Shown here piece by piece: positions 7,906-17,006 of a DNA stretch of 64,000 nt. Where the stretch lies: positions 1-64,000 of the forward strand of contig CAMVCW010000002.1 in NCBI GenBank assembly GCA_947166125.1, given 5' to 3'. Under the pieces are notes generated by a model, which worked only from the letters and a program-made list of their open reading frames with translations, searched no databases and had not been told where the DNA came from. A program made the position numbers and the translations under genes. How positions within the stretch are numbered: position 1 is the first letter of the stretch; each line of letters opens with the position of its first letter. This DNA is from an uncultured Candidatus Saccharibacteria bacterium (lineage in GTDB: Bacteria; Patescibacteriota; Saccharimonadia; Saccharimonadales; Saccharimonadaceae).

Positions 7906-9275
7906 TACATTAGCTCCTTGGAAAATTCAATTAGATTTTTGTCGCTACGTCGCGGACCAATTAGCTGTAGCCCTAGGGCGACGCCATCCTCTGTCTTGCC
8001 AGCTGGTATGGTAAGGCCTGGTACGCCAGCAAGATTTAGCGGCACTGTCATCGCATCTTCTAGATACATAGTTACCGGATCACTAGTTTTTTCGCCTAAC
8101 TTAAAGGCTGGATTTGGCGTAACTGGTGAAAGTATAAAATCGCACTTTTCAAAAGCTTTTGCGTACTCTTGTACAATTAAAGTTCGCGCTTTGGCTGCTT
8201 TTAGGAAATATGCATCATAAAATCCGCTAGATAATACAAAGTTCCCAATCATAATCCTACGTTTATTTTCTGGCATAAAACCTTCACCGCGCGTATTTTT
8301 ATAGAGCGCGTCTAGATTTTCCGATTTTTCCGAACGAAATCCGTACCTCACTCCGTCATAGCGCGATAAATTACTCGCCACTTCTGCTGGTACAATTATA
8401 TAATATGCCGCGAGCGCATATTTTAAAGCTGGCATTTCTAAATCCACGATTTCATAACCTTTAGATTTTAGCAGCTCGATTTTATTCTGCAAAGCTTTGC
8501 GAATTTCTGGATGCACCGAATCGTTGTCAAAATCTTTAATAATTCCAATCTTAGTAGCTTTTTTGACCTCTGTCTTACCATAGTAATCTGGCAAAGTCGT
8601 AAGGTCTTTTTCGTCTTGTCCGCTTGCAATCTCCATTAATAAATTCATATCGTCTGGAGTTTTCGTAAAGAATCCAATACAATCCGTAGAGGATGCCATT
8701 GCCACCACGCCATAGCGCGAGATAGTTCCATACGTAGGCTTTAATCCGTATACGCCATTGAATGAAGCCGGTTGGCGTATAGAGCCACCAGTATCGGTGC
8801 CAGTTGCAAACTCCACAATACCTAACGCCACTGCTACCGCCGAACCGCCAGAAGATCCACCAGCAACTCGTTCTTTATCGCAAGCATTGTGCGTTGGCCC
8901 AAAATACGAATTTTCTGTAGATGATCCGTGCGCAAATGCATCCATATTGGTGCGCCCAATCATTATTGCGTCTTCGGCCTCCAATTTCTCTACAGCCGTA
9001 GCTGTGACTGGCGAAACAAAACCTTCTAAAATATGCGATGCGGCCGTGGTTTGGCCTTCGGGGCTTAAGAAGTTATCCTTTAAAGCGTATGGCACGCCGG
9101 CTAGGCGCCCAACTTTTTCCCCACGGGCAATTTTAGCATCAATTTCACGCGCTTTTTTGATGGCTTCTTCTTCGTTTAAAAACGTAAAAATATTATAATC
9201 CGCAAAATATTTGGCTTTTTCTAAAGCATCGCGTACCAACCTTTCGGCGGTCACTGTTTTGTTGGCTGTTTTCAT
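7905..9275 (-). CDS. gatA: Asp/Glu-tRNA(Asn/Gln) amidotransferase subunit A
   Basis: Amidase subunit of GatCAB that releases ammonia from glutamine. The amidase-signature catalytic triad is visible: Lys in VPYALKDNF, cis-Ser in GGSSGGSA and the nucleophilic Ser in DTGGSIRQPAS. The 456 residues are slightly short for GatA but complete. It starts with an ATGA overlap on gatC and ends with a TAATG overlap on the next gene. Confidence 0.97.
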   Translation of the reverse strand: MKTANKTVTAERLVRDALEKAKYFADYNIFTFLNEEEAIKKAREIDAKIARGEKVGRLAGVPYALKDNFLSPEGQTTAASHILEGFVSPVTATAVEKLEAEDAIMIGRTNMDAFAHGSSTENSYFGPTHNACDKERVAGGSSGGSAVAVALGIVEFATGTDTGGSIRQPASFNGVYGLKPTYGTISRYGVVAMASSTDCIGFFTKTPDDMNLLMEIASGQDEKDLTTLPDYYGKTEVKKATKIGIIKDFDNDSVHPEIRKALQNKIELLKSKGYEIVDLEMPALKYALAAYYIIVPAEVASNLSRYDGVRYGFRSEKSENLDALYKNTRGEGFMPENKRRIMIGNFVLSSGFYDAYFLKAAKARTLIVQEYAKAFEKCDFILSPVTPNPAFKLGEKTSDPVTMYLEDAMTVPLNLAGVPGLTIPAGKTEDGVALGLQLIGPRRSDKNLIEFSKELM

Positions 9276-9559
9276 AATACTTTTGGCACCTTTATCTGAT
9301 TATCTTTTTCTTCTTTAGTTAGGGCAAGCAGCTGTTCACGCGTAGCGTCTTGTGGTTTTATTTCGTCTGCTCTCCATACGTTCTCCATCTCAAACACCTG
9401 ATAAGTTGGTGTAATATTATCCGTGTCTAGTTCCTCTAGCTGCGAAATGTAGCCAATGATACCTTGCAGATCTCCACCCAGTGAATCAATCTCGGCGTCG
9501 GCCAACGAAAAATCTGACAGCTCCGCCAAGTGTATAATATCCTCGCGTTTTATTTCCAT
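9272..9559 (-). CDS. gatC: Asp/Glu-tRNA(Asn/Gln) amidotransferase subunit C
   Basis: Small linker subunit (95 residues) wrapping GatA and GatB. It has the typical N-terminal pattern REDIIHLAELSDFSL and the C-terminal WRADE. No Shine-Dalgarno is present. A minus-strand TATAAT ends 7 nt before the ATG, so the gatCA-x-gatB transcript is probably leaderless. Confidence 0.95.
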   Translation of the reverse strand: MEIKREDIIHLAELSDFSLADAEIDSLGGDLQGIIGYISQLEELDTDNITPTYQVFEMENVWRADEIKPQDATREQLLALTKEEKDNQIKVPKVL

Positions 9560-9575
9560 ATCTTAAATTATAACA

Positions 9576-11216
9576 CTATTTCGCGTTTCTAAACAGAATC
9601 TTCTTGAAGTAATTAAACACCGGCTTAGCTTCCTTTAGATCCAAGAAATAACTCGCTACCAAGTATGCCGCAGCGGAGATTAGTGAAATTACTAAGAATT
9701 TAGGAATAGTAATTACTAATGAATTGTCCGTTGCCATTAAGGGGATGAATTTTGTCATAGAAAATGCCACGCAGCCAGTTATCACTGTAGCAATCACCAT
9801 CCTAATCATGGCTTTCCAGAAAGCTTTGTCTAATAATTCCTTTTTTGAACGTCTTTGTAGTATGTATAATAAAACGATTATCTCCGCAATCGCCCCAATC
9901 GATTGGGCAAAGCCTAGGCCGTCTACTCCCCAACCCAAGAAGAAGAACCACACAGATAATAAAATAGTTAATCCAATCGCAAAGATGGATACTACAAAAG
10001 GCGTTTTGGTGTCTTGATATGCATAAAACCCGCGCGATGCGATATGAAACACGCTTCTTGCAAAAATCGCAATACATAAAGTTCCCAAGATTGATGCAAT
10101 CGTGCCGTTTGAGTCATTGTTGCCAATGTTGGAAATGAAACTCGTCACGTATCCTCGCCCAAAAAATGCAATCACTGATACCGGTAAAGAGATCCAAATA
10201 ATAGTGCGCAAAGCTTGTCGGAAAGTATTATTAAATTCTCGTTTGTCGCCATTTCCTAATTCTTCGGTGAGTTTCGGGAAGAAAGCGGTAGAAATTGCTA
10301 CGCCAATCAGATTTACCGGCATTTGGTGTAGTGAGGACGCCTGATTAAATGACCGCACTGCACCGGCGCCCATCCGTGAAGAAAGATTAGTGTTCACAAT
10401 CCCATTGACGTAATCAATTCCCTGGTCTAAAGATCTAGCCGGCAGTAAGCGCAAAATCGATCGAAAACCTTGGTTTTTCCAATTGATTTTGAAATTATAA
10501 TCCATCCCTAGGCCAAACAGACCAATCAGTGATACAATCAGCTGCAACACCGCTCCAAGTATCACGCCTAAAGCTACACCCATAATACCACCGCCAAATA
10601 CTTCTACACCAAAAATATTGATACCACCAGTAAAACATGTAATTCCGATGATAATACCTATATTATATATAGCTGGCGCAAAAGCATAAAATACAAACCT
10701 ACCCACTGCCTGCTGAATAGAAGTCAAAACCGTAGCGATTGAAAATAGAAATGGATTTATAGCAATTACACGCGTCATGTTGATTGCTAAAATCATTCCC
10801 GATTCATCCAACCCGGGGCTCACAATATAGCGAATTAACGGATCGGCAAAAATCATAATTAATACTGATGCCGCCAAAGTCAAAATCGCTAGTAAGTTAA
10901 GTAGGCTAGAAGATAATTCCCATGCAGACTTTTTATTCCCTACCGCTAGCCGCTGGTTAAATACTGGAATAAATGAAACTGCCAATGCACCCGAGGTTAA
11001 AATAAAAAACATAAAATCTGGTATGGTGAAAGCTGCCGTGTAGGCATCAATGCCAGTAGGGTAAGTCCCAAGATAATATGAGTTTAAAAGTCGATCGCGG
11101 AATAATCCCAAAAGTGCCGATACAAGAGTGGAAGAAGCCAACACTATTGCCGCTGATTTTACCGACAACTTCATATTTGCTAATTTCACCACCGACTTAA
11201 ACTTAAATTTCCGCAT
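9576..11216 (-). CDS. murJ: Lipid II flippase MurJ
   Basis: Polytopic MOP-superfamily membrane protein that moves lipid II across the membrane for peptidoglycan synthesis. The 546 residues have about 14 hydrophobic segments. Recognisable features are LLGLFRDRLLNSYYLG near the N-terminus and QMPVNLIGVAISTAFFPKL in the middle. Start at 11216 is supported by TATAAT ending 7 nt upstream (leaderless). Neighbouring GT and PBP genes fit envelope assembly. Confidence 0.95.
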   Translation of the reverse strand: MRKFKFKSVVKLANMKLSVKSAAIVLASSTLVSALLGLFRDRLLNSYYLGTYPTGIDAYTAAFTIPDFMFFILTSGALAVSFIPVFNQRLAVGNKKSAWELSSSLLNLLAILTLAASVLIMIFADPLIRYIVSPGLDESGMILAINMTRVIAINPFLFSIATVLTSIQQAVGRFVFYAFAPAIYNIGIIIGITCFTGGINIFGVEVFGGGIMGVALGVILGAVLQLIVSLIGLFGLGMDYNFKINWKNQGFRSILRLLPARSLDQGIDYVNGIVNTNLSSRMGAGAVRSFNQASSLHQMPVNLIGVAISTAFFPKLTEELGNGDKREFNNTFRQALRTIIWISLPVSVIAFFGRGYVTSFISNIGNNDSNGTIASILGTLCIAIFARSVFHIASRGFYAYQDTKTPFVVSIFAIGLTILLSVWFFFLGWGVDGLGFAQSIGAIAEIIVLLYILQRRSKKELLDKAFWKAMIRMVIATVITGCVAFSMTKFIPLMATDNSLVITIPKFLVISLISAAAYLVASYFLDLKEAKPVFNYFKKILFRNAK

Positions 11217-11244
11217 ATATCTTATTATAACACGCTTATTTTTG

Positions 11245-12177
11245 CTATTTGTAGTAATTCAGTATTACTTTCGCGCGTAACTTTAACGGTTTTTTACGTA
11301 GAAACCTATTCTTACGCCAATTTGGAAAATATTGTTTTAACATTTCCCTAGAACGTTTAAAGCCACTTTTACCTTCTTTAAATTTATCAAAATCTCTAGC
11401 AGAATCTATTAGTAAATTCCAAATAAAAAACCATTCTAGTTCGCAATAGTAATCTCTTACTGCTCCAACTTCGTCAAATCTCGCATAGAGTCCAGAAAGT
11501 GCCGAAAAAATGTCAAAATAATGTGGATCCCAGCTAGATTTATGTAGTACTGATTCTGGATTTTGAAAATAGTTGTACAAAGGTTTATCTACGCATGCGT
11601 AATTGTCGGTAAAAAGAATTAATGCCGACATTAATTCCATATCTTCGTGGATGATTCCCTCACGAAATTTAAAATCATGTTTTTGCCACCAAGCTCGCCG
11701 AATTAAGACTTGCACTGGCCCTAACCCATAACGCACAAATCTACTTTTATAATTGGTCTGATTCGGGCACACTGCAGACAAATAGTCCGAATGCCCATCT
11801 GGGAAAATTCTTCTCATCCTCATCATCACTAGGTCGGCCTTTTTCTCTTTTGCCACTTGCATTAATTCGCTGATGGAGTCTTCCGTAATCGTGTCGTCCG
11901 CATCCACAAACCAAATATATTTACCATGGGCCTTTTTTGCGCCATAATTTCTTGTTGCGGCAGCACCGGGTGTCATTTGTTTGTCTAAAAATATAATTTC
12001 TGGATATCTTTTTTGATATTTCTTCATTATTGAATAAGATTCATCGGGCGAGTTATTGTCAATCAGTAAGATCTCACCGTGTCCAACAAAATTATCTAAA
12101 GCTTTTAAGATGGAGTCCAAACACTTAGTCAAATATTTCGCCGAATTATATACTGGTACAATAATTGATATATCCAT
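11245..12177 (-). CDS. Family 2 glycosyltransferase
   Basis: GT-A fold glycosyltransferase, 310 residues. The N-terminus ISIIVPVYNSAKYL binds the nucleotide sugar and VDADDT is the metal-binding DxD. No membrane helix is obvious, so it acts at the inner face of the membrane. The acceptor is unknown; glycolipid or surface polysaccharide is likely. A TATAAT ends 6 nt before the ATG. It is divergent from the PBP gene. Confidence 0.92.
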   Translation of the reverse strand: MDISIIVPVYNSAKYLTKCLDSILKALDNFVGHGEILLIDNNSPDESYSIMKKYQKRYPEIIFLDKQMTPGAAATRNYGAKKAHGKYIWFVDADDTITEDSISELMQVAKEKKADLVMMRMRRIFPDGHSDYLSAVCPNQTNYKSRFVRYGLGPVQVLIRRAWWQKHDFKFREGIIHEDMELMSALILFTDNYACVDKPLYNYFQNPESVLHKSSWDPHYFDIFSALSGLYARFDEVGAVRDYYCELEWFFIWNLLIDSARDFDKFKEGKSGFKRSREMLKQYFPNWRKNRFLRKKPLKLRAKVILNYYK

Positions 12178-12225
12178 AGCGTGATTATAGCATAACTAAA
12201 TTCTAGTTCTTTAATGGCTATGTTT

Positions 12226-12254
12226 TTGCGGTTTTTATGTAAATTATGTATAAT
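12226..12254 (+). promoter_or_regulatory. Promoter of the PBP gene, leaderless type
   Basis: TTGCGG at 12226-12231, 17-nt spacer, TATAAT at 12249-12254. The predicted start of transcription is at the ATG at 12261 itself. An in-frame upstream ATG at 12246 overlaps the -10 region and is unlikely to be used. Confidence 0.7.
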
Positions 12255-12260
12255 ATATAT

Positions 12261-15008
12261 ATGGTAAAGAAAAAATCTGAGGTTATTTTGCCGTCTCAGA
12301 AGAAAAAGATAGCAAAACAACCCAAAAAAACTGCGACAAAGAATATGAAATTATATTCTAGCTTGAGTTATAAACATAAGGCTAAAAAAGAAGCCGACGC
12401 TCGTCGTCGCGCCGAAGAACTAGCTAAGCTGCCAAAAGAGCCAGTCAAGCGCTTTTTTGCTAGGCTTCATCCTAAGCGTGTATTTAAATGGTGGTTTTCC
12501 AAACGCGGTCAAAAAACCATCTGGAAAACTATTGCTGCATGTTTTTTAATTTTAATTATTTTTATTGGCGGCCTATTCCTTTACTATAAAAAAGATCTTG
12601 ATGAAATTCGTCTAGACGAAATGTCAATTTCTGAGACAGTTAACACCTATCTAGATCGTAATGGTGAGGTTCTCTGGAAAGATACCGGCAACGAAAACTA
12701 TCGTCTAGTAGTGGATGCTGATGAAATTTCGCCGTATATGTACCAAGCTACTATCGCCATTGAAGACCGTAATTTCTACAACCACATCGGTGTAGATTTC
12801 GTAGGTTTGGTGCGTGCGGCTTTATCTACTCTTGGTGGCCATGGTGTACAGGGCGGCTCCACTCTAACACAGCAGTTGATTAAGCAGGTTTATTTTGCTG
12901 ATGAGGCAGCCAGTGCAAACCGTGGCGGTCTTACCCGCAAAATCAAAGAGTTAATTTTAGCTATCGAGCTAGAACGTATGTATTCCAAAGACCAAATTCT
13001 TACCATGTATCTTAATCAGTCGCCATACGGTGGGCGCCGTAATGGTGTAGAATCGGCCGCGCAGACCTACTTCGGCAAATCTGCTAAGGATCTTACATTG
13101 GCAGAGTCCGCTTTACTGGCTTCTATTCCAAATAACCCTGCCATTTTCAACCCCTATAACGAATATGGCCACGAGCAACTAATTTGGCGTCAGCAATACA
13201 CCTTGGACGTAATGGCGGAAATGGGTTACATTACAAAAGACGAAGCCGAAGAGGCTAAGCAAGTTGCTATTTTGGACACTATTCGGCCAGAATCTGCACA
13301 ATATGCAGATATGCAGGCCCCCCATTTTGTCTTGGCTGTCAAATCGCAACTAGAAGAAAAATACGGTATCCAGACTATGCGTGCTGGTGGTTGGACTATC
13401 AAAACCACACTTGATCTCCGTGCACAGAAAATTGCTGAAGATTCTATTAACATTGGTCGCGAGCATCTATACAAAAACGGCACCGACAACCTCGCTATGG
13501 TTTCGGTCGATGTAGAAACGTCTCAGGTAGTTGCTTTAGTTGGCTCGGCAGATTTTTCGAATTCTACTTACGGCGAGCTAAATGTCGCCACAGACGCTTT
13601 GATTGAGCCTGGTTCTTCTATTAAGCCAATTCTAGATTATTCCCCGCTCTTTATGGAGCGCGAAGGTGTCAATTATGGTCCAGGCTCTATTCTGCGTGAC
13701 GAAAATATCAATAAGCTCTATTGTGCCGGCTACTCTGGTGGATGTTCGTTAACCAACGCCACCAACACTTTCTATGGTGACGTCACTATTCGTTTCTCTT
13801 TGGGTCATTCGCTTAATATCGCTGCAGTAAAAGCTCTGTATATCAACGGAATTGATAATTCTCTTGAAATCGCTCACGCTCTTGGCGACACCAGTTATTG
13901 TGAAGGCCGTGAAGGCTATGGACTTTCCATTGCCATGGGTTCTGGTTGTGGCGTTAAAATGGTAGAACACGCCAATGCCTACGCTTCGCTCGCGCGCGGT
14001 GGTTCCTACAAGGATCTAGCTTACGTCCTAGAAGTGAAAAATTCATCCGGCGAAACCATCGAAACTTGGGAAGACAAAGAGGCTAATCGCGTAGTAGATG
14101 AGCAAGTCGCTTATATGGTTTCAAACATCCTTAGCGACCGCTCCGCCCGTTGGTCTAATAGTACAGTAGGTTTTAATATTCCAGATGTTTGGACGGCCAC
14201 TAAGACTGGTACCACTACCACGGTTAACTCTGCTCAGGTCAAAGACTCACTTATCGAAAGCTATTCTACTGCAGTTTCCACCTTCGTCTGGAATGGTAAT
14301 CACGACGGCTCTGGCTTTAGGAACAGTGGCAATGGCTCTGGTGATCCAGTTCGCTACGTCGTGCACAATTTTATGGAACGAGTCCACAAGGAAGTTTACG
14401 AACCAGATGGTCGCTGGCACCCAGGTGATCAGCCGGTTAAGCCTGCGGGCATTCAAACTCTCACCATCAACGGTAGGACTGATATCTGGCCAAGCTGGTT
14501 TAATTCTAATAAAAATTCTGGCGTAGCCAAAGAAAAACTCACCTTCAACCGCTACAATCACTTGCTGGCTTCTAGCTGTACACCAGAAGATTACAAGATT
14601 GAAGTCGAGGTGACTAAGACTAAAGATCCTATGACTGGCAACGAAGTCTACAGCGTACCAGAACCATACAATCGTGAAACTAGCGACCCATGCGACTACA
14701 CTCCGCCACAAATCGCCTTGTCTACCAGCGGTAGCAACATCATTGCTACGGTTAAACGTGGCACTTATGATATCGCTGGCTACACGCTCTACGTTAACGG
14801 TGTGGAGCAAGGCGGCATCTCTCTCGACGCAAGCGGCGTAATTAGTGGTTACACCCTAAAGGGCACCGAAACATCTATCAAATTTACCGTATCGGATTCC
14901 GCTGGCTATGTAGCTACCGGTGAAATGACACTTACTCCATCCAAGAAACCTACCGTAGATGACAATTCTAGTAGCAGTAGCGGTAGTAGCAGCAGTACGA
15001 CTCCGTAG
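12261..15008 (+). CDS. Class A penicillin-binding protein (PBP1A-like)
   Basis: Bifunctional peptidoglycan polymerase and cross-linker in the cytoplasmic membrane. A Lys/Arg-rich cytoplasmic tail is followed by one membrane helix (about 95-115). The GT51 domain has IAIEDRNFYNHIGVDF (catalytic Glu) and GGSTLTQQLIKQ. The transpeptidase has SSIKP (SxxK), SLN (SxN) and TKTGTTT (KTG). A C-terminal Ig-like or PASTA-like extension precedes a Ser-rich tail. Start at 12261 rather than 12246 because of the promoter position. Confidence 0.95.
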   Translation: MVKKKSEVILPSQKKKIAKQPKKTATKNMKLYSSLSYKHKAKKEADARRRAEELAKLPKEPVKRFFARLHPKRVFKWWFSKRGQKTIWKTIAACFLILIIFIGGLFLYYKKDLDEIRLDEMSISETVNTYLDRNGEVLWKDTGNENYRLVVDADEISPYMYQATIAIEDRNFYNHIGVDFVGLVRAALSTLGGHGVQGGSTLTQQLIKQVYFADEAASANRGGLTRKIKELILAIELERMYSKDQILTMYLNQSPYGGRRNGVESAAQTYFGKSAKDLTLAESALLASIPNNPAIFNPYNEYGHEQLIWRQQYTLDVMAEMGYITKDEAEEAKQVAILDTIRPESAQYADMQAPHFVLAVKSQLEEKYGIQTMRAGGWTIKTTLDLRAQKIAEDSINIGREHLYKNGTDNLAMVSVDVETSQVVALVGSADFSNSTYGELNVATDALIEPGSSIKPILDYSPLFMEREGVNYGPGSILRDENINKLYCAGYSGGCSLTNATNTFYGDVTIRFSLGHSLNIAAVKALYINGIDNSLEIAHALGDTSYCEGREGYGLSIAMGSGCGVKMVEHANAYASLARGGSYKDLAYVLEVKNSSGETIETWEDKEANRVVDEQVAYMVSNILSDRSARWSNSTVGFNIPDVWTATKTGTTTTVNSAQVKDSLIESYSTAVSTFVWNGNHDGSGFRNSGNGSGDPVRYVVHNFMERVHKEVYEPDGRWHPGDQPVKPAGIQTLTINGRTDIWPSWFNSNKNSGVAKEKLTFNRYNHLLASSCTPEDYKIEVEVTKTKDPMTGNEVYSVPEPYNRETSDPCDYTPPQIALSTSGSNIIATVKRGTYDIAGYTLYVNGVEQGGISLDASGVISGYTLKGTETSIKFTVSDSAGYVATGEMTLTPSKKPTVDDNSSSSSGSSSSTTP

Positions 15009-15029
15009 ACGCCAATCTAATAATCTAGT

Positions 15030-15059
15030 AAAAGCGGGCTATCTAAAAAGCCCGCTTTT
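15030..15059 (+). terminator. Terminator of the PBP gene
   Basis: AAAAGCGGGC (15030-15039) pairs with GCCCGCTTTT (15050-15059). Confidence 0.85.
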
Positions 15060-15177
15060 GTCGTACATATAATATATAGTAGCAATAAAAATACCAAAAT
15101 ACGCTATATATAGTGTCATCAATACTACATCTACGCTATATCTAGCGTAGATGGTCTACTATATATAATATATAGTG
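15060..15177. repeat. AT-rich palindromic spacer
   Basis: Several TATATAGT-type repeats surround a perfect 10-bp inverted repeat (CATCTACGCT at 15128-15137 with 15144-15153). No U-tract follows it, so it is not a classical terminator. It lies at the 3' end of the PIN-TRAM gene. Confidence 0.5.
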
Positions 15178-15861
15178 TTATTTTTTGGCAATTCTTGCGA
15201 ATATCATCTTCCCGGCCGAAGTCTCATGGAATTTTACGAATTCTACTGTAATTTCTCGCCCCACTTTATTAGCGGCATTATCTACTACTACCATTGTGCC
15301 ATCGTTTAGGTGCCCTACACCTTGCCCGCGACCAGAGCCTTTTTCTAATATTTTTAGTTTCATTTTTTCGCCTGGCAAAAATTCACTTCTTACTGCTAAT
15401 GCCAAATCGTTGATGTTTAGTGTGGTGATTTTTTCTGCTTCTGCTACTTTAATCAAGTTATAGTCTAGTGTCAATATTGCCCCTTTGTTTTCCTTTGCTA
15501 GCCGGAGCAGCTCCTCATCTACTTTTTTATACTTTGCTTCTATGTCTAGTATTTCTGTGTTTATACCAATTACTCTTTCTAATTCGGCGGCCACTTCTAG
15601 TCCGGCTCTAGCGCGGTTTCTTTTTTCACTATCTTTTCCGTCTGCCAAAAGTTGCAGCTCCAAAAGTACACTTTTTAATATTATTAAATCCCCATCTGTA
15701 AACCCGGTGCGGGCGATATTTAATATCCGGCCGTCTATCAGGGCGGACGTGTCTACGTATATTTTTCTCTTCCCACCTTTGATTGGTCTATATTTAGTAG
15801 CGGTCAAAAAACTCGTTTCAGCAAAAATCGCCAAAGTTAATATTAAAATAAATAATTCCAT
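15178..15861 (-). CDS. PIN-TRAM domain protein (YacL-like)
   Basis: A short N-terminal membrane segment (about 2-20) is followed by a PIN nuclease-fold domain with the acidic residues in IYVDTSALIDGRI, LLELQ and LTLDYNLI, then a TRAM domain (EKMKLKIL ... GVGHLNDGTMVVVDN). The family is widespread and thought to act on RNA; its substrate is not established. Minus-strand TAGAAT ends 7 nt before the ATG, so probably leaderless. Confidence 0.9.
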   Translation of the reverse strand: MELFILILTLAIFAETSFLTATKYRPIKGGKRKIYVDTSALIDGRILNIARTGFTDGDLIILKSVLLELQLLADGKDSEKRNRARAGLEVAAELERVIGINTEILDIEAKYKKVDEELLRLAKENKGAILTLDYNLIKVAEAEKITTLNINDLALAVRSEFLPGEKMKLKILEKGSGRGQGVGHLNDGTMVVVDNAANKVGREITVEFVKFHETSAGKMIFARIAKK

Positions 15862-15866
15862 AATCT

Positions 15867-17006
15867 TTATTCTATCATATCTTCACCATGCTCTATAGCG
15901 TAAACATGGTTATCGTCTATTGCTTTCTGATATTTTTGCACTAAATCATTGCGCCGGTACAATTTTGCGACATCTATTGCAATATCGTAGCGCGATGCGG
16001 CATTTCTTCTTAACATCTCAAACGGCGTAGTGGTAGAACCCTCTTCACAAAATCCGTGCACTCGCAATCTGCCTTTGTAAGTGTAGTTTTCCAAAATCCC
16101 TTCTAGCATTGCTGGATAACCATGGAAATTTGCAATTATCGGCTTATCTGCTGTAAAAAACTGGTTAAATTTTTCCTGGCCCAGTTTATTGTCCGTTTTG
16201 CCAATCGCCCGGTAAGACAGTGTATTAATATATACAAACCTTATTTTGAGTTCTGGAAAATCTTTTTTGATTATTTTTATTGCTTCTATCATTTCTTTTG
16301 CCATGATATCACCGGCCGCGGCTAGTACTATATCTGGATTATCGTCGGAAATAAAATCATATATAGCGGCGCCGTTCTCAAATTCTTTTTCTGCTAGTTC
16401 CCTGTTTAGATATCTTGGCTCGTCAATCTTGTTAAATGTTGTAAGATTTACAACATTGGTAGAATTTATCATAAAATCATATGCCACCTCTGCTGCCACG
16501 TCGTCGATAGGGAAAATACAGTTCGCTAAATTACTAGGCACGCTTAGCAAAGTAGAAATCAACGCTGGCGATTGATGCGTATAACCGTTGTGATCCTGCC
16601 GCCAACAAGTAGAAGTAGAAAGTAAGTTTACTGCTGGCATTGGCTCGCGCCACTCCACTTCTTTGCTTTGTTTGATAAATTTCATTTGTTGTAGCAGCTG
16701 TGCGGTAATAATTGGGAAAAACGCTTCATAGCTCCCCATCATTGCCGGCTCACCGTTCATTAGGTGACCGGTCATTACGCTAAACAATACGTTTTCGGAG
16801 AGCATTTCTACTATCCGTCCATCCGGGCTTTCTGGTAGATCCCAAGTCTTGATTGGCATATTCCAGGCGCGCTTTTCTACGTCAAAAACTTGGTCAAATT
16901 TATTAGAAGTGGTTTCGTCTGGTGAAAAAAAGTAAAAATGTGAGTTTTTCTTAAATTCTTTGGTTAAAAGTTCCCCGATCTTTTTAGCTGGCGAATACAA
17001 TGTCAT
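15867..17006 (-). CDS. xfp: Phosphoketolase, C-terminal half (split gene)
   Basis: Carries the middle and C-terminal domains of xylulose-5-P/fructose-6-P phosphoketolase. Family blocks are FFSPDETTSNKF, MLSENVLFSVMTGHLM and STCWRQDHNGYTHQSPA, which forms part of the thiamine-diphosphate site. It starts with an ATGA overlap on the N-terminal gene and GGGGAG 6 nt upstream, so the two halves should be made in equal amounts. Together the halves have about 690 residues, roughly 100 fewer than usual single-chain enzymes. The open frame continues upstream to 17063, but that part only overlaps the other gene. Confidence 0.93.
   Translation of the reverse strand: MTLYSPAKKIGELLTKEFKKNSHFYFFSPDETTSNKFDQVFDVEKRAWNMPIKTWDLPESPDGRIVEMLSENVLFSVMTGHLMNGEPAMMGSYEAFFPIITAQLLQQMKFIKQSKEVEWREPMPAVNLLSTSTCWRQDHNGYTHQSPALISTLLSVPSNLANCIFPIDDVAAEVAYDFMINSTNVVNLTTFNKIDEPRYLNRELAEKEFENGAAIYDFISDDNPDIVLAAAGDIMAKEMIEAIKIIKKDFPELKIRFVYINTLSYRAIGKTDNKLGQEKFNQFFTADKPIIANFHGYPAMLEGILENYTYKGRLRVHGFCEEGSTTTPFEMLRRNAASRYDIAIDVAKLYRRNDLVQKYQKAIDDNHVYAIEHGEDMIE

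Noticed and set aside
14940-15005. Short tandem repeat at the PBP 3' end
   Set aside because: It only encodes a Ser-rich tail and keeps the frame; ordinary low complexity.
17003-17006. Frameshift pseudogene of phosphoketolase
   Set aside because: The second frame has its own ATG, a ribosome site and intact motifs, and the junction lies between domains.
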